From Adiantum capillus-veneris (lineage: Eukaryota; Streptophyta; Polypodiopsida; Polypodiales; Pteridaceae), in the NCBI GenBank assembly GCA_014529385.2, contig CM043960.1, positions 126,270,043 to 126,334,042 on the forward strand: DNA of 64,000 nt, in the 5' to 3' direction. How positions within the stretch are numbered: the stretch's first letter is position 1; each line of letters begins with the position of its first letter. Positions 46,317-59,545 of this stretch are shown piece after piece. Under the pieces are notes generated by a model. The model saw nothing but the letters and a program-made list of their open reading frames with translations. It searched no databases and was not told the DNA's origin. Position numbers and translations under genes: made by a program.

Positions 46317-46638
46317 TGTAAAGAATGAGGATGCAAGAGAGCTACACAAGACAAGCACAAAGCACACAGAGATGGAAAGCTTCTTGTTCTTCTTCACAGA
46401 AAAGAGAGTACAAAATGACTAAGTGCTAAAGCTGAAAAGTAGCACATATGTACATGCGGTCACTAAGTGTGAACTCGCTAGAAGCGTACTAGGCTGGCAC
46501 TATAAGTGTTGTCCAGCTGTAGAATCACTGTCAGAGATCCTCCGTGTCGGTCACCTAACGCGCCAGTGAGTAAATGCCGTAAGCGGCCAAGACCCGTAGT
46601 GGATGCTAGCTCAAGGTGTAGAGCTCGACATCTCAACA
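46317..46638 (-). repeat. 5' LTR of copia D
   Basis: 322 bp, about 97.5% identical to the other LTR. Confidence 0.95.
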
Positions 46639-46787
46639 AAAACTTCCTCACAGAATTCCTCAATGGTCATTTCATCTTGTGCATGATTATATAAAAACTT
46701 TCTCACAGTATGCCTCAATGATCATTTCATCTTGTGCATGGTTATATAAAACTTCCTCACAGTATGCCTCAATAATCAAACTTATAC
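46639..46787 (+). repeat. 55-bp tandem repeat (units at 46643, 46698, 46752)
   Basis: Units start CTTCCTCACAG or CTTTCTCACAG and contain CATTTCATCTTGTGCATG and TTATATAAAA. The tail of one unit also ends the left flank of copia D (41393-41422), so the element inserted at a unit junction. Confidence 0.88.
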
Positions 46788-48115
<1,328 letters not shown>

Positions 48116-51100
48116 CTACTTTAAGGCATGGGCTGACGATTCTAGCTCTACAATGCTTGAATTCTGTCCCACCAACGATTCTTCCCCTGTCGCAAGATCC
48201 ATCTCATCCATGTGCCTCTTTTGATGCTCCTCCATCTCTCTAAGGTGAAGGGCTTGCAGATCCACAACGAAACAAATTTTGGTGGAAAATTCCTTGTTGT
48301 CCTCAAATATTGTAACCATTTGACTATGCAAGCAATTGCCAAACAAAGCCATGTCCATGTTCCATACCTCCTGCAAAACCAAACATGGTCAAATGAAGTT
48401 GTGAAACCATTTTCTCAATTTCAAAATGCCAAATTATACCTTGTAATGGTGTTCCATCTTCTTGTTTTGTCCAATCACCCTCTTTTAGCGTATCAAACTA
48501 TGTGTCATCTTGTGGAAAACTGTATGCCTTGGGTTAGCAAAGGAAGCTCTTTCCTCATTACAGAGACTAGCAAGAATGCATAGTCCTTGTCTGTTTCTTG
48601 CAGATTGGTGTCTTGCAGAACACTACATTTAAGTGGTCCTCATGCCATCCAGCAGAACACGAGATGTCATAGACCATGGCATAATTATTAGCTTAACAAA
48701 CAACCGCAAACACGTCTTTGTCTTCGTTTATTGCATACACGAGTTGAGTGAGTCGTTTATTGGCATACTTCCATTTTGTTCCACTTTGGTACCTCAAATT
48801 TTAAAATTCCATGCACAAAAGTATTAGCAGGCAAAAATAAAATTGATGCATTCACCACAGACTCAACAGCCACCCCATAACGAAACGGACAAAGGCGTTT
48901 CTTGACAATTGTGGCTTGACAATGCTCAACAAGGTATCTTTCATTTCTTCCTCTATCTTATTTGAACTAAAATGTGCAATCTGAATGCGACCTCCATTAC
49001 TATCTGTAATATATCTCCAATACCACACTTTGTCAGTATTTTGAAAAATTTCAAAGTTAAATGTTAGAACACATCATGCAGTTCAAGCCTCACTCTATTC
49101 CACACGAAAGGCAAAAACCATTTTTTAGGGGACATCCATCAAATGATAAGTACGTAAATATTGGCAAGTCTTACACATCCAATATTTCTATTTCAAGACT
49201 TGTAGCAAAGTCAATTATGTCCTTTGCAGACATCACAAACCTTTTTCTTGAACAACATTAGAAAGATAGCAATTACACATATTGAAAACTCTTGTCAACT
49301 CTTCTATGAATGTTAACACAACACTACAAGTTCACAACCTACTTTTTTCCTTAGCATGAATAGGTTTTTGACAGCCTCCAACCTCTCTAGAATGCTCCAT
49401 CTGCATAACAAATATTGAATTGTTGGCAAGGCAAACTTTCATAATCAATTGGAAATTTGGTTTTTATATAGTACACACTTATTGCACACCTGAGACGTAA
49501 TAGCTATCTCTTCTCTTTGAGACACCTGCACACTAGACTATGTAGGTGTTGGCATCTCAAGGGTATATTGTGGCACATGTGTTGCTTGACGAGCTCAATC
49601 CTCCCTATCCTTCACTATGTCATTGTGTGCCTTTTCTTTGTTTGGAGTAAAGTACCCATCTCCATACTCCAAGAACCACGACATACTCAAGTACACGGTG
49701 CTCTTAAAATTACGTGCTATTTGCATTGGGGTGAAAAAGTAATCCGCTTTCATCTCATCAAGCAATACGACATCATCTTGAAGTTGTGATTACGCAACCA
49801 TCTAAAAAAATTGAAAATGTTATCAGTATGCAAATGAACTTGCTCCAACACAACACATAAATTAATTGTACACACCTACATAGACACCTTTTTTTCCGTG
49901 TTTGCCAATGCCATACCTCGGCTGATGCTCCTTTCTTCATTAAGCCAAGCTCGTAAGAAAAGGTCTTACCCCTTTGTTTTTTTTTGGTGTCGTCAAAGAA
50001 TGAGTCAAGGTTCAAACCAAGTATTGCTTTCAAATAAAGGATCCTAACATAGTTATAGATATTTTTGGCCTCTCTTTCAATAGACAACCACAGAATCTTG
50101 ATCCGCAACCACTCTTGGAAGACAATCAATTCTCTTGTTCCAATCACACATCTTATGCCTTACACAATTTCAAAATTTAATCGAATCTTTGAAGGTTACG
50201 GGAGTTACTAGATTGAAGGATCTCCAAACTCTTCACATCAATAGGATCACTTGAAGCCATTGCCCAAAGAAAGTACGTCTGCTTTCTTGCAGGGAGGTTT
50301 GCACAAGCCAATCTGTACAATCACTCTTCTTGAATCCACTTTGGTCGGTTGTTCCACTCTGTTTGCAATGTCCTGTAGATCAATATCAATTTCCAAACTC
50401 CATGGTAGTATGCATACACTATAAACCGATCACTCATAGCTAATCTCCACCAATCATCTCCCAATGCCGGATCAACAATGGTCAATGTGTGTTTTGTCAT
50501 TCTTCTAGAGGTCCCATTTGTTTCAAAGAAGGACTTTTTGTATTGGGCTTGGAACTCTAATGAGAGCATTGATTCTTTTTTTACCATAATATTCTTCATG
50601 GCAAGAGCATACTTGTCCTACACAATATTTTCTAATGTTTCTTTAATTCACCATCAGATGCAACATGGTTTATTAGGTCAATTAATGACAAAATGATGCA
50701 ACTTATCAGATGCAATAGTTGTGACATGAGAGCCACATGAACATTGTACCGTGTTTTTTTCCCAAATATTTGTTAACGCCTGTTTGCATCCAACTATATA
50801 CAACACACAAAAGCTTAGCCATGAAAGCCTCTTTGGAAGCAAGTCCCATTGACTTCACCATCTATAACATGTTTGTGTAAGACTTTGCTACGTAACTTAT
50901 GTTGTTTAATCTACATGGTTATGAAAAAAAAGGCGACGAACAATGTCTTAACAAGTGAAGGAGGCTTACTTATTTATACAAATAACTATGCTTGACATAT
51001 TTTCCTCGTTCGAGAAGTCCACAATCACTAAGTTGACTCAAACTTTGGGGTGCAGATTGATGTCTCTCTTGTAAGCAACACCTAAAATCAAAGAAACAAA

Positions 51101-51415
51101 CAAACGATAAAGGACACACATATCTGAGTTTATCCTCAACGTCTCACAATACAAGACTTAATTTCTTTCAAAAACCATGTGGCCAATCTATGGTTTCCAT
51201 CCCATGTGTATAGAATTTTACCAGACAAGTAATCCCAACAAGTATCTTTAATTTCTGTCTCAAACTCATCATTCAATTCTTGCCGCAATGGATTCCATGT
51301 TTTCAAGAAGTAAACGTTGATGTCGATTGATGAGTGCCCTACTGCATCCAATGAACATATGAAAGATCCCTTTGGATCATAATAACTTTTGAGAAAGAAT
51401 GTGTTGGCCAAGGGT

Positions 51416-51693
51416 TGTTAGGGTAAGCCCAACTTGTGGCACACGTGGGAAAGCCCTCTAGCCACCTAGGAAAGGATAAATGTTGACATGGTCCAATAGC
51501 AAAAGGATGCAACCCATCTAGCCAATGATTATAAATCACTCTTGCTTTTGGCATAACCTAACTCGAATCACCATCTCTCTAACCCTAACCCTAACACCAT
51601 GGTTAAGCTAAGGTTTCACCCTCCATAGCCTAATGCTAATCATTGATGATAGTATGCTTCCACATCGACTAACCCATCTAGTGGTATCAAAAA
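51416..51693 (+). repeat. LTR-like repeat with PBS-like end, copy 1
   Basis: Starts TGTTAGGGTAAGCCCAACTTG and ends near GACTAACCCATCTAG followed by TGGTATCA, the first eight bases of a Met-tRNA primer site. It contains GTTGACATGGTCC, GCATAACC and CCCTAACCCTAA. The same ~280 bp recurs at 61198-61590. I infer a copia LTR, inserted in or beside an exon of the decayed gene. Confidence 0.6.
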
Positions 51694-51865
51694 CCTAGAC
51701 CTAATTAATCTCTTCTCTCTTAGGTCTTAGGCATTCTTGCATTAGCATCTTCTAAGCTAGAGTATTCAAGCATACTTTCTCTTCGTTGCTTGATCTAGTC
51801 GTGAATCATATATTTTTTCATTGCATTTAGTGATTGCATAATAAAATTGCGTTGGTAGTTTATTT

Positions 51866-51887
51866 GTGTGTGTGTGTGTGTGTGTGT
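51866..51887 (+). repeat. (GT)n microsatellite
   Basis: About 11 GT units. Confidence 0.9.
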
Positions 51888-52499
51888 TCTAGTAACAATA
51901 TAACATAAACACCAAAGAATTTTTTCAAATTACAAAAGACTCTAGACTATGTCAATGAAAAGGTGGTAAAATTCCCCTTTATAGTATAGAAATGACTTTA
52001 TACATAAGTACAAGAAGAGTTAAGAGCCTAAAGATATATAAATCCTCCATCTTCAATCCAAAAAACTTTGAAAACCATAGTTGAGAAGGTAACCCTCACC
52101 TGCATCCATGGAAACAACACAACTTTCAGTTAGCATTGGCACTGTATGCAGGTGATGCATGGGTATCCCACATGTTATAGATGTCACCCAACTTAACTGC
52201 TTTCAAAGAAAAATAATACGAAAGGTAAATTAGTTATATATTTGGACATGGTTTCAATTACAAGGTGGACAACCTACTGGAGCCCCTTGTGCTTTACAAG
52301 CTCTCATGAGATAAAGCCGGAGACGAGTTTTGAAAGGCAATTTAGCCTCAAAGTGGGCCACATATTCTTGTTTCTTGCCTTTATAGAGTTTGGCATTAAT
52401 TGCCGCTATTTTTTCAGGGTCAATGATAGTACTCATACGTGCGGTCAATCTATACCTAAGAGTCACCTGTAACATAAAAAAAAAATAGTAAATAATCCC

Positions 52500-53770
52500 A
52501 ACACTATTTAGTCAGAGTCGGAGACCATATGTAGGGTAGTAAGTGTTAAACCCTATATTCATTATTTGTTCAAAAAAAGCCATGAATGTGTGCCACAAAT
52601 GCCCATATCCTCTATGTAATATGCGACCATATACGGCCTTATGATCATCTTAATTTACAACCAAAATTACCATAATTCACAACCCATCCTAACCATAACC
52701 ATATTTGGCCACCATCCATTATAACCAACCAATCATCGGTGCATTTAATCAATTATGCCCAAGAGCCATAGACGCAACAACATGGACCTTAACTGAACAA
52801 GAGTGGAACCCTTGATAACCAACCAGAGTCACATTACCTTAGTGTAACCACCACAACAGAATTACCAGACCATACATGCCAATGTCTATCACCCCACAAG
52901 TAGGTTACCCCATTATTAAGGGTCATATACCAATCAACCCTCTATATAGGTACAATAGAATAACCATTGTGGCCACCATCAATCACAACCACCCAATCAT
53001 GGCTAAGTGAGCATAATTCGACAGTATATAGACCAGATTTGAGCACGAGTGGTAAGCTCGGTTTCCAACCCAAAATCACCCTCTACACAGATGGTATAAA
53101 CCAGATTTGAGCAAGAGTAGTAATCTCAGTATCCAACTTAGAATCACCCACTAGAAGCATACTTGTTGCTTAATTTTATAAAAATAAACCAAATTTACCA
53201 GGTCATGGTTTATTACCTACTAGTAGGTTAACTTTATAGGTTCTATCACCAAGTAATAGGCAGGACTTCAATCATCTTATTTTAATCAAAACAAATGTTC
53301 AAGTTAACAATCAACTAGTACTGTAAGTGGAAAGATTTATTCAATGATTTTTATTATAAACCATGCCATGACCTTGTAAGGCCAATGACCGGTTGTACCA
53401 TGCCTCACCAAGTTTGAGTATTCCCATCCTGGGAGGTCAACATTTCATATAGTGTACTTTCACCAAAAGCTATCCATTATTGCAAGAGGCTACTTTCCTT
53501 CCATGTGAAACAGTTCAAGCTAATGACATGATCATCTATATTCATTGACAAGCCCTACATTTTGACAGGCAATCACAAACCAAGGCTGTTGATACACACG
53601 ATTGGACTTCTTAAGATTTACCATAAAAGGAAAGCATTTCCTTCAAGGAAATAAACCAGCCAACCATAGCAAAAAAAAGGGGGTCAGTAGAAGTCACATT
53701 ACAGTACAAGTATGAGGGATGGTAACAAAGCATCAAAAAATCATACCACATCAATTGGATAGTAGTCCAT
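52500..53770 (-). other. Probable intron of the decayed gene
   Basis: AT-rich, no recognised repeat or ORF. It lies between the 25-bp exon and the exon at 52466 and includes repeated phrases such as ACCAGATTTGAGCA (near 53032 and 53103). Confidence 0.4.
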
Positions 53771-54074
53771 AACTCACCTGAGATGGAGTCAGAGCGCCAA
53801 ATCTACAATAGGATGCTTATCCTTGCCTTTAGCTATATAGACAATTACTAAACCCGACACCCTTGCGGAAAAAAACCTCACACTCTCAAAGCACACAAGT
53901 ACTCACACGCTCATAGAAGCCACACAGTACCAATGCTAAGTGAGCAAAAAATACTCACTCACCTTTATAGTGATGGAGGTCATGGCCATTTCCCATTACA
54001 GTAGTGTGGCAGGCCAGCTTCAAGATGAAGATGATACAGCAACACCACACATCGTTAAGTGTCCGCATTCCTTC

Positions 54075-54269
54075 TGTTGGGGTATAAAGCCCAATGTGGT
54101 CGCCCGGGTAAGTGGGCGGGCCGCCAGGTATGTACACATATTCTTTTGTATAAAACTAATAAGAACTCACTATGCTCTACACATTACAGTAGAGCGAGTT
54201 CACCATATCGTCGTGCTCTTCTTCTCGCACATCTCTCTCTCGCGTCGCACTTCCACTCGTACTCCTTCA
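54075..54269 (+). repeat. 5' LTR of copia C
   Basis: TGTTGGGGTATAAAGCCC to ACTCCTTCA. Confidence 0.94.
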
Positions 54270-54271
54270 AC

Positions 54272-54283
54272 TGGTATCAAAGC
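54272..54283 (+). other. Primer-binding site of copia C
   Basis: TGGTATCAAAGC: one mismatch to the initiator Met tRNA site. Confidence 0.88.
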
Positions 54284-55326
54284 TCAGATCGAGGCTCGGG
54301 AACACTGCAGGAGGCTAGAGTCACCAACTCAGATTGGAGTGAAATTCGACAAGCGAAGACACGGCCCCAAATCTCGGCCCCAAATTTCATTCTGAGGTCA
54401 TCTCGGCCACCGTTCGGCTTCTACAAAGGTCTGCGCAGGCCATTTTCGACTACGTGGTCTCGGCGGGTGCAGATCCGACTTTGCAAATTTGGGGTTTTCG
54501 GCCTACGACTACAGGTGCTGAGGATATCGACACTCCCAGAGTGTTGATTTGTGGCTATCTACACATCGAAGGACGGCTCACAGTTCTTGGAGGTGTGTCA
54601 CATACGACACGGGCGTATCTACACACAGACTGTAGGCGACATCCACTAGTTCATCAGGTAGCTTGTGTTTGCTGCTTGATATTCCAGATTTCATCTTGAC
54701 ATTGCAGGTACTTCCACATGGGATGTATTGTCAAAGATGATGTATCTCTGTTGAGGGTTTGGTGGCTGTGAGTCACGCAGCAAACAACCGCCGCAGCGGT
54801 TACAGCATACAGTGGGAAATTTGTGGATGTATGACTTTGTGGGAAGTCTATGTACTGTCAGATTTACTGCAGCCTTTGTTGAGGGTCAGTGAGGTTTTAT
54901 TGAGCTGGGGGATTCTCGAATGTTGAGATCCTTTCGGTGATACAGGTCTTGGAGCGATCCCTCGAGCACCCTTAGATAGGCAGCTAGGATGTATTGACTT
55001 TGAGTTAGACAGTTGGGATTGCATCTTTGCTTTACTGCCGTTGAGGCATTGTCGCAGTCTATGCTTACAGGACAGTGACAGACAGTACAGGTGCAGGACA
55101 GTTTACCCGCAGCTTACAGTGTCAGAGAGACAGTGTTTTTTGAGCTGTTTTTTGGTCTGTTTTTAGTACACCAGAGCCATTTTACAAAGGAGACTCTACC
55201 GAAATTTATGCAGAATCTGAAGATTTCTTGGTTCATTTGACAAGTTGATATTGGTTCAGAGGTCAGTTTACAGGGGAAACTCTGCCGAATTTTTCCCAGA
55301 AAAGTAAACTACTGTGAAGCGTAGCT
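54284..55326 (+). other. Untranslated leader of copia C
   Basis: About 1 kb between primer site and gag ATG. The open frames in it (54059-54547) cross the LTR and have no motifs. Near its end AGGGGAAACTCTGCCGAATT resembles the leader of the small copia (about 11740). Confidence 0.6.
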
Positions 55327-58300
55327 ATGGCTGGATCACAGGACACTGCTCTTTACAATATCAAGAAGCTGGATGGAACCAATTTCCCATTGTGGAAGAA
55401 GCAGATTTGGCACGTGTTGGTACAAAAGAAGCAGATAAACCTATAAAGCTCAAGGGGATAAAACGAGAAGATATGGACGAAGATGAATGGAGCGAAATGG
55501 ATGAATTGGCACTTTCTACCATTATGCTGACTTTGGCAGAAAGCGTTTACTTCAATGTAGCAGACGAGATGTCGGCTTATCAAGCATGGTTAAAGCTGAG
55601 TGATCTTTATGAGAAGCAGAGTGCAGCTTCACAGGTATACTGGCTTAAGAAGCTTGTTGACTTGAAGATGAAAGAAGGGACACCTATGTCCAATCATCTG
55701 AATGAATTCAGCACAATCTACAGTCAATTGTCAGCTCAAGGTGTCAAGTTTGATGAACCTGTTAGAGCTATGTTCCTGTTGATCACATTGCCGGAAAGTT
55801 GGGACACTTTTTGCACAGCTTTGAGTAATTCTGCACCTCCAGATGGTTTGAACATAGCGGTGTAGAAGGAAGTCTGCTTACTGAAGAAACCAATAGAAAG
55901 ACAATGGACAAAGACAAAGGAACAACCTTAGTTGTTAGGGGAAGGACCAAAGAAAAGTACAAAGGTGGAAAGAGGAACCAGTCTCGTAGCAAGTCCCGCA
56001 GTGCTAAAGGCAAGAGTGACATAGAATGCTACCATTGTGGCAAGAAGGGTCACATGAAAAGAGACTGCAGAGAATGGAAAGCAGAATAAGGCAAAGAGAA
56101 AGCTGAAGACCATGGTGAGAAGAACAAGTCCTCAGTGAAGATTCAAGAAATAAATGTGACAAACACTGTTGCAGAGGATGACAGTCTAGTGTCAGGAGAC
56201 ATCTACTTCTTGAAGAATACAATGGACTCAGCTCTTCTTACAACATCTGATGGAAATGCACTGAGTGACTGGATTATAGACTCAGGGGCATCACTTCATG
56301 TGTCTCCAAACAAGGAGTGGTTTACTTCTTATGTGACCACTAAAGATCATGTTCGGCTAGGCAATGGGCAAACATGTGAGATCTTAGGTGTTGGAGATGT
56401 TCAATTGAAGTTTCAGAATGGCTCTTCTTTCACACTGAAGAATGTGAGACATGTTCCCGCAATTACAAAGAGCTTGATCAGCACAGGTTTACTTGATGAT
56501 GCTGGCTACGTCACCACTTTTGGACAAAACATGTGGAAGATATCCAAGGGTTCTATGACAGTAGCACATGGAGTAAAGTCTGGAGGACTTTACATGATTT
56601 ATGTATCAAATGTCTCTAAAAATGTAATCAATGTAACCGAGCAGCCGAACGTTTCTTTGTGGCATAGCCGGTTAGGACATATGTCCAAGAAGGGAATGGA
56701 AATCTTGTCTCGTTTTGGTTATTTGCCTGGCTTTTCATTTAATGATTTTGAATTCTGTGAACATTGTCTGTATGGTAAGCAAACACAGCAGCCACATAAG
56801 CATAGAAGCAGTAGAAGAGATACACAGTTGGCACTTGTTCATAGTGATTTGTGTGGACCTATGCCTAACCTATCTCAAAGGGGAGCTTCTTACTTTATGA
56901 CATTTATAGATGATTACTCGAGGAAAGTATGGGTTTACTTTCTCAAGCACAAGGATGAAGCATTTAGTGTTTTCAAAACGTTGTGACACTTGTGGAGAAT
57001 CAGAGTGGCAAGAAGCTTAAATGCTTACGCACTGACAATGGTGGAGAGTATGTTTCAAAGGCCTTTCAGGACTTTTGTGAGTCAAAAGGTATAAAACGTG
57101 AACTTACTGCTCCTTACAATCCTCCTCAAAATGGTGTTGCTGAGAGGATGAATAGGACCATACAAGAGAAGGTCAGAAGTATGTTGTCTAATGCACATCT
57201 GCCAAATGGGTTTTGGGCTGAAGCTGTATCAACAGCTGTTCATCTTGTAAATAGATCTCCTAGCAAGGTTTTGTAGAAGGATTCAGTGCCAGAGATGGTA
57301 TGGTCAGGCAAAATGCCCTCATACAAGCATCTCAGAGTCTTTGGCTGTGAGGCATATACTCACGTTCCAAAGGAATTTAGGAACAAACTTGAGCCAAAGA
57401 GTAGAAAGTGCATCTTTCTAGGCTATGGTAATTCTGGTGAGATGGGGTACAGACTTTGGGATCCCGAATCCAGAAAGGTTGTCCGCAGCAATGATGTTCA
57501 CTTTAATGAATCCAAATATTATTCTAAACCAGAGAGGGTTGAGGAGATTAGAAGAGTTGTCTTCCAAGAAGATGGACCTGCACGTGCAAGACAAAATGTC
57601 AGGGCTCAAGAGGAGCAAGGACAGGATAGAGTGGAACCACAGGTTGTGGCTGAGCCTGAGCCACCTATTGTGCGTAGATCTGGACATGTCACGCGACCTC
57701 CTGATAGGTTTGTTCCATCTATGAACTATGTCATGTTGATGATTGCAATGAGCCTTCATGTTACAAGGAAGCAGTGCAAATGAAGGACTCCGGGAATTGG
57801 CAATTGGCCATGCAGTCAGAGATGACAGCTCTGCATAAAAACCAGACATGGAAGCTAGTTAAATTACCACGGGGCAAAAAGGCTCTACCTTGTAAATGGG
57901 TTTACAGGTATAAGATCACCGCTCATGAAGTTAGCAAAAGTACAAAGCAAGGCTTGTTGCCAAGGGCTTTAAGCAAGAACAAGGCATTGACTTTGATGAA
58001 GTCTTCTCTCCAGTGGTCAAGATGACTACATTGAGATGCTTTCTTGCATTGGTTGCCATATTAGATTTGGTGTTGCACCAAATGGATGTCAAGACAGCGT
58101 TCTTGCATGGTGATTTAGATGTGGAAATTTACATGCAGCAGCCAGAAGGGTTTGTTGAGAAAGGCAAGGAAGATTTGGTATGCCAGTTGTTAAAGAGTCT
58201 TTATGGCTTAAAACAATCACCGAGGGCATGGTACCATAAGTTCCACAAGTTTATGCTTTCTCAAGGCTACAAACATAGTGAGTTCGATCACTATCTATAT

Positions 58301-59262
58301 ACAAAGAAGGCTAAGGATGGTAGTTGGCTAATCCTTATTTTGTATGTGGACGACATGTTGATTGCTGGCAAGAACTTGGAAAAAATTTCAGCTTTGAAGT
58401 CAAAGATGGCAAAATTGTTTGACATGAAAGACATGGGTGAGGCAAGTCATATACTTGGTATGCGCATTGAGAGAGACAGATCAAAGAAGTTGATTTGGTT
58501 ATCTCAAACAGAGTATATTGACAAGGTTTTGCAACGTTTCAATATGGAGAAGGGAAAGGCACTGAGTGTTCCATTGCCACCATATGTGAAACTTAGCAAA
58601 CAAGATTGTCCTGTGTTTGAGGAAGAACATGCTGAAATGGATAAGATTCCATATGTGTCTGCAGTGGGTAGTTTAATGTATGCAATGATTTCTACTCGCC
58701 CAGACATTGCATTTGCAGTGGGAGTAGTAAGTCGATACATGTCAAACCCAGGCAAGAAACATTGGGAGGCAGTGAAAGGAATATTGAGATACCTGAAAGC
58801 TACAAAGAGTATGCGTATATGCTATGGGAGCAGGTGACTTAGACAACCGAAGGTCTATGTCAGGGTATGTCTTTACATTGGCTGGTGGGAGCAGTATCAT
58901 GGCGTTCTAGATTACAAGATTGTGTTACTCAGTCTACTACAGAGGCTGAATATGTTGCAGTATCAGAGGCATGCAAAGAATCAATTTGGCTTAATCGACT
59001 AGTAACAGATTTGGGAATCAAAGAAGAGATGCCTGTGTTATATTGTGATAGTCAAAGTGCTATACAATTGGCTCGCAATCCAGTTTATCACTCAAAGACA
59101 AAGCATGTGGATGTGAAGTATCATTTCATCACGGAAATGCTCGAGGATAAGAAACTTCAGCTTGTCAAAGTTCACACCACAGAAAATCCTGCTGATCTAC
59201 TTACAAAAGGACTTCCCTCAGAGAGCTTTGCGCATTTTCGCAAGCAGTTAGGTGTAGGGTAG
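55327..59262 (+). pseudogene. Copia C gag-pol polyprotein
   Basis: The ATG of MAGSQDTALYNIKKLDGTNF starts gag; a frameshift follows at about 55440, then LALSTIMLTLAESVYFNVAD. Zinc knuckle CYHCGKKGHMKRDC (56029); protease WIIDSGASLHVSP (56270) with intact DSG; WHSRLGHMSKKGMEIL; integrase LVHSDLCGPMP, LRTDNGGEYV and PPQNGVAERMNRT; a stop or shift at 56985 and a stop at 57275; RT HQMDVKTAFLHGDLDVEIYM and LYVDDMLIAG; RNase H TTEAEYVAVSEA, KHVDVKYHFI and ENPADLLTKGL. At least six breaks. All catalytic motifs checked are present, so the lineage was functional until recently. Confidence 0.93.
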
Positions 59263-59340
59263 TACATCACTTCTCTACATCTTTTGTATATTGGCTTGTA
59301 TAGTAGCTTCTCTCACACTTAAAGTACCACATTGGACTTT

Positions 59341-59351
59341 AAGTGGGAGGT
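59341..59351 (+). other. Polypurine tract of copia C
   Basis: AAGTGGGAGGT before the 3' LTR; identical to that of the small copia. Confidence 0.88.
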
Positions 59352-59545
59352 TGTTGGGGTATAAAGCCCAATGTGGTTACCCAGGTAAGTGGGCGGGCCG
59401 CCAGGTATGTACACATATTCTTTTGTATAAACCTAATAAGAACTCACTATGCTCTACACATTACAGTAGAGCGAGTTCACCATATCGTCGTGCTCTTCTT
59501 CTCGCACACTCTCTCTCGCGTTGCACTTCCGCTCATACTCCTTCA
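59352..59545 (+). repeat. 3' LTR of copia C
   Basis: 194 bp, about 96% identical to the 5' LTR. Confidence 0.94.

Larger units (their letters stand above)
41423..46638 (-). mobile_element. Copia element D, nearly complete
   Basis: Identical-length 322-bp LTRs (41423-41744 and 46317-46638) differ at about eight positions. The target duplication AAAAC is perfect (41418-41422 and 46639-46643). A primer-binding site, gag, protease, integrase, RT, RNase H and polypurine tract are all recognisable on the minus strand. It is inactivated by a few frameshifts and a short RT deletion, and is among the younger insertions here. Confidence 0.95.
48116..54074 (-). pseudogene. Decayed multi-exon gene of unrecognised family (DGNHRL motif)
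   Basis: On the minus strand several open blocks lie in order with plausible splice sites: 5' exon ending 53962 (AAAG/GTGAG); 25-bp exon 53802-53778; exon from 52466 with MSTIIDPEKIAAINAKLYKG and LRLYLMRACKAQGAP; 51411-51136 with FLKSYYDPKGSF and YTWDGNHRLATWFLKEI; about 51080-50965 with VAYKRDINLHPKV; 50620-50200 with WWRLAMSDRFIVYAYYHGVW and RLACANLPARKQTYFLWAMA; 50147-49900; 49803-49505 with LLDEMKADYFFTPMQIARNF; and a last exon 48382-48116 with a Glu/His-rich, coiled-coil-like REMEEHQKRHMDEMD. In-frame stops in several blocks show that it is no longer coding. DGNHR-type motifs occur in ParB/sulfiredoxin-like nucleotide-binding folds, but that assignment is weak. I do not know its function. 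Confidence 0.5.
54075..59545 (+). mobile_element. Full-length copia element C
   Basis: LTRs at 54075-54269 (195 bp) and 59352-59545 (194 bp) differ by about seven substitutions and one indel. The flanks CCTTC and CCTCC match at four of five bases. A primer-binding site, leader, gag, protease, integrase, RT, RNase H and polypurine tract are present on the plus strand. It shares TGTTGGGGTATA...CCTTCA LTR ends and the AAGTGGGAGGT tract with the small copia at 10561. Confidence 0.94.
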
